A stretch of 35,427 bases of DNA, taken from the IMG/VR virus record IMGVR_UViG_3300030406_002135, positions 1 to 35,427 of that record. One strand, 5' to 3'. Positions 5,343-12,956 of the stretch are shown piece after piece. Every line of letters starts with the position of its first letter. Position 1 is the first letter of the stretch. Origin of the DNA: a virus. Made by a program: the position numbers and the translations under genes. The notes beneath the pieces are model-generated. The model worked only from the letters and a program-made list of their open reading frames with translations. It did not search any database and was not told the origin of the DNA.

Positions 5343-6914
5343 ATGAATTACAATTTGCCTAGCGAAATTGTCAAAGATCTTAACTTTGGTAATGAAGCTA
5401 AAAATAAAATCAAGGCTGGTGTTGATAAACTAGCTGAAGCAGTAAAATCAACCTTAGGAGCATCTGGTAAATGCGTTATATTTGAAGACGCACGTGGAGT
5501 TCCGGTCATAACAAAAGACGGTGTAACCGTTGCGGAAAACGTAGTCTTATTTGACCCGGTTGAAAACATGGGTGCAACACTTATAAAAGAAGCTGCTAAA
5601 AATACAGTGAACGAAGCAGGTGACGGTACTACTACAGCTACTGTCCTTGCTCAATCACTTTTAAATAAGGTCTATGATTCTATAGATCAAAACACATCAA
5701 TAAGAGAAATAAAAGACGGAATAAATAAATGTCTTATAAAGATAAATAAATATCTAAATAAGTCTGCTGTCAAGATCGAAGGCGATATGCTGAAATCTGT
5801 TAGTTCAATAAGCTGTAATAATGATGAAGAACTAGGAAAGATTATAGCAGAGGCTTATGAAACTGTTGGAAAAGACGGTGTTGTGTTGATGGAGTCTTCA
5901 GAAACAAATGAAACTTATATAGATGTAGTTGATGGCGTTAAAATAGAATGTCCTCTTACCTCTACACATTTTGTTACTAATACTGAAAAACACAGATCTG
6001 AATTAGAAAACCCTTTAGTATTAATTGTATCTAGTGAAATTCCGAACATAAGAAGAATACAATCAGTATTAGAGTACGTTATTAAAAAAGGTAGGCCGTT
6101 ACTATTAGTAGCTCCAGTAGATCAACAAGTTAGAACAGCTTTAGCAATGAATAAAGTAAAAGGTAATATCAAAATAAATATAATTGATTTACCAGGCTTT
6201 GGTCCTACTAAAAAAGATGCTACTGAAGATTTAGCTATATTAACAGGCGCAACAGTAATAAACGAAGAACTTGGAGACGATTTAGATATTATAACAGAAC
6301 AATACCTTGGTGAGGCTGACTTTTCAGTAACTGATAGTAAAACCACTGTTATAAAGTTAACAGATGAAATTAACCCTGATATTGAAGAAAGAATAAAAGA
6401 AGTAAAAAAGAAAATTAAAAGCGAGAAAAACGGTTATATAAAGAAAAAGTTAGAAGAAAGACTAGCTATGTTATCTTGTTCTGTTGGTATTATAAAAGTA
6501 GGTGCTGATTCTAAAGTAGAATTAAAAGAAAAGAAAGATAGAGTAGAAGATGCTATATTTGCTACAAAAGCTGCTTTACAAGAAGGTATAGTGCCAGGTG
6601 GTGGTGTAGCCTTGTTAAACGCAGCAGAAAGAGTATCATCTAAAAGTAAAGGTGAAAAAATACTATTAGATGCTATTAGAGCGCCGTACAAAACAATATT
6701 AGATAATGCTGGTATTAATCAAGGTCAAGAACTAACAGAAGGTTACGGTATTAATGTTGTAACTAATAAAGAAGTTGATATGATTAGTGCTGGTATTGTA
6801 GATCCAGTACTTGTTACTAAGTCTGCGCTTAAAAACGCTGTTAGTGTAGTATCTACTATTATTTCTGCTGATTGTGTAATTTCAAATGTAAGAGCCGATG
6901 AAAGCAGTAAATGA
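5343..6914 (+). CDS. groEL: GroEL-type chaperonin (phage-encoded)
   Basis: 523 residues, a little shorter than bacterial GroEL (about 545). The ATP-binding signature GDGTTTATVLAQ is at 93-104, and the catalytic aspartates have counterparts: D59 in ITKDG, D94 in GDG and D403 in RVEDA. PGGGVALL is at 418-425. TLGASGK replaces the usual TLGPKG near residue 37. The apical domain spans roughly 198-375; around the expected Tyr-199/Tyr-203/Phe-204 sites it reads LTSTHF. The C-terminal Gly-Gly-Met tail is absent (ends RADESSK) and a few residues are missing before the VDPVLVTKSAL segment. It assembles as a double ring and folds proteins in the cytoplasm with GroES. The groES start overlaps its last 17 bp. 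Capsid or tail proteins are the probable clients. Confidence 0.95.
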   Translation: MNYNLPSEIVKDLNFGNEAKNKIKAGVDKLAEAVKSTLGASGKCVIFEDARGVPVITKDGVTVAENVVLFDPVENMGATLIKEAAKNTVNEAGDGTTTATVLAQSLLNKVYDSIDQNTSIREIKDGINKCLIKINKYLNKSAVKIEGDMLKSVSSISCNNDEELGKIIAEAYETVGKDGVVLMESSETNETYIDVVDGVKIECPLTSTHFVTNTEKHRSELENPLVLIVSSEIPNIRRIQSVLEYVIKKGRPLLLVAPVDQQVRTALAMNKVKGNIKINIIDLPGFGPTKKDATEDLAILTGATVINEELGDDLDIITEQYLGEADFSVTDSKTTVIKLTDEINPDIEERIKEVKKKIKSEKNGYIKKKLEERLAMLSCSVGIIKVGADSKVELKEKKDRVEDAIFATKAALQEGIVPGGGVALLNAAERVSSKSKGEKILLDAIRAPYKTILDNAGINQGQELTEGYGINVVTNKEVDMISAGIVDPVLVTKSALKNAVSVVSTIISADCVISNVRADESSK

Positions 6915-7155
6915 TTTTATACTAATAAAAAAAGAAAAGTTAGGTCCTAAAAAAGTAGGAGGTTTAATACTAACAGAAGAAGTTGATGAAGCTAATAGAT
7001 ATGTAAAAGCAATAATAATATCAGTTGGTAATTTAGTTGAAGGCTTGAAAGAAAACGATGTTATATATTACGACAGGGCTGGTGCAAAGAAAGTTGATTG
7101 CGATGGAACTGTAAATTATATAATAAAAGCTAGAGATGTTGTTCTAGTTCAATGA
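6898..7155 (+). CDS. groES: GroES-type co-chaperonin
   Basis: 85 residues against about 97 in E. coli. It starts MKAVNDFILIKKEK, as in GroES, and the mobile-loop anchor GGLIL (21-25) corresponds to GGIVL, which docks on GroEL. After VGN (43-45) the sequence jumps to VEGLKENDVIYY, so about nine residues that form the roof beta-hairpin in E. coli GroES are missing. The C-terminal strand KARDVVLVQ matches the ESDILAIVE end. It caps the GroEL ring. It overlaps groEL by 17 bp in another frame and its TGA overlaps the next ATG, so the three genes are translationally coupled. Confidence 0.9.
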   Translation: MKAVNDFILIKKEKLGPKKVGGLILTEEVDEANRYVKAIIISVGNLVEGLKENDVIYYDRAGAKKVDCDGTVNYIIKARDVVLVQ

Positions 7156-7592
7156 GAATAACAGCTCAACATCTAAGAGATATTAATCTTTTTAAATACT
7201 ACAGATTAGTAAGAAAATGGGCTTGTAAAACTTACAACATAACCGACGCTGATCTGGAGTTATTAATATACCTCGATTGTAAAGGAAGATTTACCCGACA
7301 AGACTTTATAAACGGAGTATACACAATGAGTTGGGATAAGAACAGATGGGAGAAACTTAGAAGAAATGATTGGATAGAAGTTTGGCGACATCGAAACCGA
7401 ACTACCATAAAATACTCAGTATTTAAAACTTCTTTTAAGTGCTCTCAACTCATTAGTAGAATATACAGGATATTATTAGGAGAAGAAGATTTACCTACTT
7501 CAGAAAGAAGTAAATTTTTTAATAACAAATCATATACAGATAAAGTTTATAATAAAGCTATTGATGATATGATAAAAGATAAAGATCGATAA
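7152..7592 (+). CDS. Winged-helix (MarR-like) DNA-binding protein, putative
   Basis: 146 residues. Residues 10-60 read as helices: LFKYYRLVRKWACKTYNITDADLELLIYL, then GRFTRQDF, the order found in MarR-type winged-helix proteins (dimer helix, then LTxxxLxLLxxL, then recognition helix). WEKLRRNDWIEVWRHRNRTTIKYSVF (66-91) would be the second helix and the wing. The C-terminal part (95-146) is helical and charged. It overlaps groES by ATGA and the next start by TAATG. It could regulate the late operon or bind DNA during packaging. Assignment rests on pattern, not on an alignment. Confidence 0.55.
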   Translation: MRITAQHLRDINLFKYYRLVRKWACKTYNITDADLELLIYLDCKGRFTRQDFINGVYTMSWDKNRWEKLRRNDWIEVWRHRNRTTIKYSVFKTSFKCSQLISRIYRILLGEEDLPTSERSKFFNNKSYTDKVYNKAIDDMIKDKDR

Positions 7593-7945
7593 TGGCATTT
7601 AAACTAGGAAAAGAAAAACGAGGTTTTAAAAATTCTAAAAACGTTATAATCAGGAAAAAACTTGATGAAGGTGTTTTAGGTGAAGCCAATAAAGATGGTA
7701 GTATATTTATTAGTAATAGTGTTAAAAAAGGTAGTCCATTAGAAAAAGAAGTTATAAAGCACGAGAAAAAACATGCTGATGACATGGCTGCTGGTAAATT
7801 AGATTATGGGGATAATTACGTTAGATATAACGGTAAAACATATCCTAGAAAAGATGGTAAAATAAAATACAATGGTAATTGGATGGAAGAAGGTTCTAAA
7901 TCATTTCCATGGGAAAAAGCCGCATATAAAAAACAAAAACAATAA
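7592..7945 (+). CDS. Putative HExxH zinc metallopeptidase-like protein, lysine-rich
   Basis: 117 residues. HEKKH at 57-61 sits in a helix (LEKEVIKHEKKHADDM), matching the zincin HExxH signature. PWEKAAY at 106-112 provides a plausible third ligand (E108), a spacing seen in small phage and bacterial HExxH proteins. The N-terminus MAFKLGKEKRGFKN resembles the M-x-F-K-M-K-G tag of its neighbours, and GSPLEK (47-52) recalls their SP motif. Middle segments are beta-like (YVRYNGKTYPRKDGKIKYNG). If active it could process virion proteins; no head-maturation protease is otherwise visible in the window. Catalysis is unproven. Confidence 0.55.
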   Translation: MAFKLGKEKRGFKNSKNVIIRKKLDEGVLGEANKDGSIFISNSVKKGSPLEKEVIKHEKKHADDMAAGKLDYGDNYVRYNGKTYPRKDGKIKYNGNWMEEGSKSFPWEKAAYKKQKQ

Positions 7946-7947
7946 TT

Positions 7948-8283
7948 ATGGGATATAAAATGAAGGGTATTAAAGACTTTGGTGAAGGTACACCATTGTT
8001 TAATAAAAAAGGTAAAAAAAAGACTATTGCTGGTGAAAACACAGATGTTTTAAAAAGAGATAGTAAAGGTAAAAGTTATACTCAAGCTATGGATGCTACA
8101 GTTAGTGGTATAACACCAAAAGATACTATATTTGTACCTGATTATAAAATACCTACAGTATACGGTTATGTAGAAGGTGGTGACTATGATCTTGAAGAAA
8201 CAGAAGGTAGCAAGAAAAGAAAAAAAGGCCAACCAAAGTCTTATACTATGAAAAATCAAAAACCTATAACAGATAGAGATTAA
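7948..8283 (+). CDS. Lysine-rich FKMKG-tagged protein 3
   Basis: 111 residues. It begins MGYKMKGIKDFGEGTPLFNK, carrying the shared tag with Tyr in place of Phe. The rest is hydrophilic: a basic stretch (KKGKKKT), a DTIFVPDYKIPTVYGYVEGGDY segment (residues 61-82) and a Lys-rich tail (SKKRKKGQPKSYTMKNQ). No enzyme motif or membrane segment. It sits 2 bp after the HExxH gene and 1 bp before the holin, so late expression is likely. Function unknown. Confidence 0.6.
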   Translation: MGYKMKGIKDFGEGTPLFNKKGKKKTIAGENTDVLKRDSKGKSYTQAMDATVSGITPKDTIFVPDYKIPTVYGYVEGGDYDLEETEGSKKRKKGQPKSYTMKNQKPITDRD

Positions 8284-8284
8284 T

Positions 8285-8671
8285 ATGTTAAGTAAAATAT
8301 TTTCAGCAGGTGCAGGTGAGTTAATTAAAAATGTTGGTGGTGTGATAGATAATCTACATACATCAAAAGAAGAAAAACTAGCTGCAGAACAAAAAATAAA
8401 AGACATGATAATGGGTTACGAAGCTGAGATGCAAAAGCAAGTAACTGAAAGATGGAAAATGGACATGCAGTCTGACTCATGGCTTAGTAAAAATATAAGA
8501 CCACTAGTTTTAGTATTTTTAGTTGTATCAACAGTATTATTAATATTTATTGATGCTGGTGCTATTAATTTTAAAGTAGAAAACAAGTGGACAGATTTAT
8601 TACAATTAGTATTAATAACCGTGATCGGTGCTTACTTCGGTGGTAGATCACTAGAAAAAGTAAAAAAATAA
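8285..8671 (+). CDS. Holin-like membrane protein
   Basis: 128 residues. An amphipathic/charged N-terminal half (residues 1-64, with a coiled-coil-like SKEEKLAAEQKIKDMIMGYEAEMQ region) is followed by DSWLSKNIRPL, a sequence typical of small phage holins of the three-TM/GTA-release type. Two membrane helices follow at about 72-90 and 103-119, then a basic end (GGRSLEKVKK). This size and architecture fit a holin that permeabilises the inner membrane at lysis. No endolysin was recognised beside it. The TAATATG junction before it and the TAATG junction after it indicate coupling. Confidence 0.65.
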   Translation: MLSKIFSAGAGELIKNVGGVIDNLHTSKEEKLAAEQKIKDMIMGYEAEMQKQVTERWKMDMQSDSWLSKNIRPLVLVFLVVSTVLLIFIDAGAINFKVENKWTDLLQLVLITVIGAYFGGRSLEKVKK

Positions 8672-9084
8672 TGGGTAGAAATACAGGAAATGACTTAATG
8701 TTTGGCCAACAAGGTTCAATATTTACAAATACTAATACACAGGTAAAAGCGCCTACAAATATGTTTATTTGCATGATACAGTTTTTGGCTGATACAACTT
8801 TTGATGAGTTATCACCTATAGCTCCTAAAAGTAATCAACTACCAACAACTGGTATATGTGTTGGTGATAATACAGGTGAAAAAGGTATGGGTACTGAAAC
8901 AGCTGGTAACGAAGCTGATTACATAGGTTCAGGTGGTCAAATAATAAACGCTGGTAGTGATTCAAATTTAACAAAGTTTCCAAAAGGCATGATTATATAT
9001 GGTGCTTGGGAAAGTTTTACTATAGATGCAGATGCTGATGGTGGTGTTATAGCATACTTAGATCATAAACATAGACAATACTAA
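8671..9084 (+). CDS. Putative small tail/virion structural protein
   Basis: 137 residues, neutral to acidic, with no membrane segment. Gly/Ser/Thr/Asn-rich, with a typical virion-protein pattern in the C-terminal half: KFPKGMIIYGAWESFTIDADADGGVIAYLDHK (101-132), a beta-strand pair followed by a conserved-looking YLDHK end. It starts on the last base of the holin stop (TAATG) and ends 2 bp before the vWA-like protein, so it belongs to the fibre cluster. Likely a small adaptor or tip protein; this is inferred from position and composition. Confidence 0.55.
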   Translation: MGRNTGNDLMFGQQGSIFTNTNTQVKAPTNMFICMIQFLADTTFDELSPIAPKSNQLPTTGICVGDNTGEKGMGTETAGNEADYIGSGGQIINAGSDSNLTKFPKGMIIYGAWESFTIDADADGGVIAYLDHKHRQY

Positions 9085-9086
9085 AA

Positions 9087-10388
9087 ATGGGCTTCACTAC
9101 AGGAATGATAAGTGGAGCCGAAGCAGGAACTCCACATTACTATATTGAAAGCGGAGGTAATCAATGGGATGCTCATACTTGGGTAAATTTTCATTTTGAT
9201 AGTAGTGGATCTATGAACGATATTATAACACCGTTAACAAACGCTATGACTGGCGCTTATTTTTCTAGTGGTAGTGCAGCTGGACAAGATGGTGTAAAGT
9301 CTACAGTGTCATTAAGAGCTGAGTTACAAGATTTATACGCTACTGGTGGTATTGAAGGTGCTCCTGATTATAACACTGACAACAGCACAAACGGTAAAAA
9401 CGCTTACAATGCTCACGTTAATCATAGAAATATAAACGATGAAAGATGGTTAACTTGGAGTGGTAGTCATTTTGTAGGTGGTAGTTCTCAAAGTTGGAAT
9501 AATTTAGGGAACAACAATACAGTAAATAATATTATACAAGTTTTTGTTATAAACGAAAGTAAAGGTGGTTATCCTAATAACCGTAGAGGTGGTGGTTATT
9601 ATTCTACACCTTGGGGAGAACCATTTACAGGTACTTTAACAAAAACAGTACAAGCTACAACTTCAAATAGCACAACTGTCGTTTTAGATACTATTACAGG
9701 TTTAGTTAAAGAAAGTGATAACAATGATGGCGTAGTTTCAGAGCCTTTTGCTGAGCACATGAAATTAACAGCTGTTAGTGCTGGTAGTTTATCTGGCACA
9801 CCAACTATAACTAATATATCTAGTAATACTGTAACATTAAGTAGTGCTCAAAGTTTTGCTGCAGGTACACAATTAACATTTTCTATGACTTCTTTTGGTT
9901 TTAATTCAACAAATGGAAGTTTTCACTATAGTAGTCCTGATGATCACTCTACTTATGCAACAGATATAGTTGGAGCAAGAAATACTTTAGGTTTAGGAAG
10001 TGGTATAAAAGATATATTAACAAACTCAGGACAAAAACCATCTATAACATATATAATAATAGATGCTGGTAGTGGAACTACAACTAGAGTTTCAGCTTTA
10101 AATAACGTTGGTAATGGGGTTGTAGGTAATGCGCATAATGGTCCTGGTGGATTAAACGCATCACAACGACACGTACAAGAAGGTGTAATAGAAGGTAAAT
10201 TAACTTTTCACGCTACAAGAACAGATGGTAATAATAGAAGTTTAAATGATTTTGCAAATATAACTTCTTGGAACGATAAATCAAATATGTTGCATTTAGT
10301 AGCATTAACAAACAAATCAAGCGAAACAAGTCAAGCTTACTGGAAAGACCAATTAAGAGCTGCGCTGCAATTAAACGTATCATTTTAA
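9087..10388 (+). CDS. Virion adhesin with vWA-like MIDAS motif
   Basis: 433 residues. TWVNFHFDSSGSMNDIITPL (31-50) is the first strand and helix of a von Willebrand A domain: D38, S40 and S42 match the D-x-S-x-S metal site. A later hydrophobic strand NIIQVFVINES (148-158) fits a vWA strand, but its acidic ligand is not clearly placed. Residues about 178-270 look like an inserted beta-sandwich (TVTLSSAQSFAAGTQLTFS). Residues 285-433 return to alpha/beta pattern (ITYIIIDAG; MLHLVALTN). vWA domains bind proteins or surfaces through a divalent metal, so a receptor-binding tail protein is likely. In the middle of the fibre cluster. Confidence 0.6.
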   Translation: MGFTTGMISGAEAGTPHYYIESGGNQWDAHTWVNFHFDSSGSMNDIITPLTNAMTGAYFSSGSAAGQDGVKSTVSLRAELQDLYATGGIEGAPDYNTDNSTNGKNAYNAHVNHRNINDERWLTWSGSHFVGGSSQSWNNLGNNNTVNNIIQVFVINESKGGYPNNRRGGGYYSTPWGEPFTGTLTKTVQATTSNSTTVVLDTITGLVKESDNNDGVVSEPFAEHMKLTAVSAGSLSGTPTITNISSNTVTLSSAQSFAAGTQLTFSMTSFGFNSTNGSFHYSSPDDHSTYATDIVGARNTLGLGSGIKDILTNSGQKPSITYIIIDAGSGTTTRVSALNNVGNGVVGNAHNGPGGLNASQRHVQEGVIEGKLTFHATRTDGNNRSLNDFANITSWNDKSNMLHLVALTNKSSETSQAYWKDQLRAALQLNVSF

Positions 10389-10389
10389 T

Positions 10390-11154
10390 ATGGCAAGAAT
10401 TAGTACATATACAATAGATTCTTTAGATCCTAACGATAAGCTTCATGGTACAGATCAAAATGGTGTAACGCGAAACTTTCAAATGGGTCCTAGTACCGGT
10501 GGTGGAAATACCACTGTTATTAATTACATTACAGAATGTAATCCTAGTGCTTTAGGTTGGCAATACCATAATTTAAATTATAATGGCAACGGAGCTCCGC
10601 AACCAGGATCTATAATAGGAAACAATAACAATGTTTCAACTGCTTTTTCTGCGTTGTCAACATTAAAAATAAGTAAGTTTCCTTTTGCTACAGCTTTAGC
10701 AAGTGGTAGTAATATGACTGCTGAAAATATATTAGCTGAATATGTAAGTCAAAGAGTAAAATTTCATGATGTTAGTAATCCTAATTATTATGGAATTTTT
10801 GATGTAAATGGAATATCAGTTAATAGCACGCACAGCGATTTTTTTGATGTAGCTGTTACACACGTGTCAAGTAATAGTAGTTGGAACTCTAACCCAAGTG
10901 GGGCTAACCCTGCTGTTCCAGCTGTTTATGTATTAGAAATATGGGTTGGACCAGATCAAGGTGATAAGCATTTTACACATACACAAGAAAACGCTTCATC
11001 AACTTGGACTGTAAATCATAATTTAGGAAAATTTCCTGCTGTTCAAGCTGTTGTAGGTAATACAATATTTATACCTGACGTTGAACATATTAATAATAAT
11101 CAGTTAAAAATATACCTCTCTTCGGATAACAGCGGTAAGGCGTATTGTAACTAA
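10390..11154 (+). CDS. Tail fibre protein
   Basis: 254 residues. The N-terminus MARISTYTIDSLDPNDKLHGTD with TRNF after it is a recognisable attachment segment of marine phage fibre proteins. The middle is Asn/Ser-rich (residues 36-90). The C-terminal 60 residues (TWTVNHNLGKFPAVQAVV ... SGKAYCN) form a small beta-domain common at fibre ends. Late structural protein, probably trimeric. Starts 1 bp after the previous stop (TAATATG). Confidence 0.65.
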   Translation: MARISTYTIDSLDPNDKLHGTDQNGVTRNFQMGPSTGGGNTTVINYITECNPSALGWQYHNLNYNGNGAPQPGSIIGNNNNVSTAFSALSTLKISKFPFATALASGSNMTAENILAEYVSQRVKFHDVSNPNYYGIFDVNGISVNSTHSDFFDVAVTHVSSNSSWNSNPSGANPAVPAVYVLEIWVGPDQGDKHFTHTQENASSTWTVNHNLGKFPAVQAVVGNTIFIPDVEHINNNQLKIYLSSDNSGKAYCN

Positions 11155-11178
11155 ATAATAATAAACACATAAAAAAAT

Positions 11179-12936
11179 ATGAAATTTTTAAATCATTTAG
11201 ACCTTGTAGAAAACGAAGCAAGAAGAATGAAACTTTACAGAGTTGGTTCAGGTAGTTATACGCCTAGTGTTTCCGCCGCGGGTAATGTAATATATGATAC
11301 TAGTGATAATATACCAAAATGGTGGGACGGTTCTAACTGGAGAGACTTTTCACACGGTACAAGTGGAGGTGTACTATACGATCTATTAGTAGCGCAAAAT
11401 AGTGGTAGCAATAATAACCCTATACTTAGATTAGATCCTTCTAGTGGTTCTAACGACGATATAACTATAACAGGTGGTTCTAATGTAACTGTAACAAGAA
11501 CTAGTGCTACAGGCATTACTATTGCAGCTACAGATACTAATACTAACCAACTAACAACATTTACTTTAAGAGGTACTACAAATACAAACCCTACAACAGT
11601 AAATCATAACGATACAATAACAATAGCAGCTGGAACTGGTATTACTACTACATCAACTTCAGATGGTGTTATTACTATTGCAAACACGGTAACTAACACA
11701 AATACTCAAAACGAATATTCTGTAAGTATACCATCATCAACTACAAAGCTTAGATTATCTGGTACTGGTGCAGCTGGTAACACAACAGATGATATTGAGT
11801 TTGTAGGTTCTGGCGCTACAACAGTTACCAGAACAAACGATAGCAAGTTTACTATTAGTTCAACAGATACTAATACTACTTACAGTATGATGACGTCATC
11901 TACTCTTGGTTTAGGTAAACTGTTTAGCAATACAACACAATCAGTAGCTGCTAACTCTGTTTCAGAAACTTCAAGTAGAACTTATGGTATTCAAAAGAAC
12001 TCATCTAACCAATTAGTTGTAAACGTACCTTGGACTGATACAACTATAGCTAACACTAACACTACGTATGACCTTTCATTAGCTAGTGTAAGTAGCAACG
12101 AAACTGTATTAACTTTAGATGCTTCTAGTGGTGATGATGATACTGTAAGTTTCAAAGGTACAACTAACGAAATTGCAATTACAACACCTGCTACTGGTGA
12201 TGCTGGTACAGTTCAAATAGGTTTACCAGATGACGTAACAATTGGTAATAACTTAACAGCTACTAATAATATAAGTGTTGGTAATGATTTAGCTGTAAGT
12301 GGAAATGCTGTAATAACTGGTGGTTTAACTGTTAACGGTACGCAAACAATTGTAAACTCAAACACCGTTGAAATTGGTGATAACATATTAGTGTTAAACA
12401 AAGATGAAACAGGTACACCATCTCAAAACGCTGGTATTGAAATTGAAAGAGGTACAGCAACTAATCAATCGTTATTATGGAATGAAAGTACAGATAAATG
12501 GTCTACTTATGATGGTTCTACTTATGTTCCAATAATACAAGATCTTTACAAAAACTTTGCTGCTCAAACTGGTGGTACTGCAACAGCAAACACTACAACT
12601 GATACTTTAACTTTAACTGGTGCTAATGGACTAGCAACATCTAGATCTGGCGATACAATAACGTTTACGTCTGCTGTAAATGTTACGGCATGTGGTATTA
12701 ACGCTAGTAATATGGGATCAAATACAACAGCTACTATAACACACGGTTTTGGTACAAAAGATGTTATTGTAGATTTATGGGAAGAAGGTGATACTACAAA
12801 CTCAAAAATTGAAGCTGACGTTGTTTGTGCTTCAGACACGGTTGCTATTACATTTTCAGCAACACCAACTAGTAATATTAGAGTAGTTATAATGGCAGCA
12901 CATGTTTTAGCTGATAACTCAATAGCATATTCATAA
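11179..12936 (+). CDS. Long tail fibre protein
   Basis: 585 residues, highly Thr/Asn/Ser/Gly-rich and low in charge, as in trimeric beta-helical fibres. N-terminus MKFLNHLDLVENEARRMKLY. A WWDGSNWRDF segment at about 48-57 and a later LLWNESTDKWSTYDGS segment (about 433-448) are typical of collar-like fibre parts. Repeated NTNTTY/TDTNTT strings occupy residues 110-300. Residues 345-400 contain LTVNGTQTIVNSNTVEIGDN, a widespread fibre motif. The C-terminal 85 residues form a beta-domain (ATITHGFGTKDVIVDLWEEG). It shares MKFLNxLxx with the next gene. Probable receptor-binding fibre. Confidence 0.75.
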   Translation: MKFLNHLDLVENEARRMKLYRVGSGSYTPSVSAAGNVIYDTSDNIPKWWDGSNWRDFSHGTSGGVLYDLLVAQNSGSNNNPILRLDPSSGSNDDITITGGSNVTVTRTSATGITIAATDTNTNQLTTFTLRGTTNTNPTTVNHNDTITIAAGTGITTTSTSDGVITIANTVTNTNTQNEYSVSIPSSTTKLRLSGTGAAGNTTDDIEFVGSGATTVTRTNDSKFTISSTDTNTTYSMMTSSTLGLGKLFSNTTQSVAANSVSETSSRTYGIQKNSSNQLVVNVPWTDTTIANTNTTYDLSLASVSSNETVLTLDASSGDDDTVSFKGTTNEIAITTPATGDAGTVQIGLPDDVTIGNNLTATNNISVGNDLAVSGNAVITGGLTVNGTQTIVNSNTVEIGDNILVLNKDETGTPSQNAGIEIERGTATNQSLLWNESTDKWSTYDGSTYVPIIQDLYKNFAAQTGGTATANTTTDTLTLTGANGLATSRSGDTITFTSAVNVTACGINASNMGSNTTATITHGFGTKDVIVDLWEEGDTTNSKIEADVVCASDTVAITFSATPTSNIRVVIMAAHVLADNSIAYS

Positions 12937-12956
12937 ACAATAGTAAAATTTAATAG

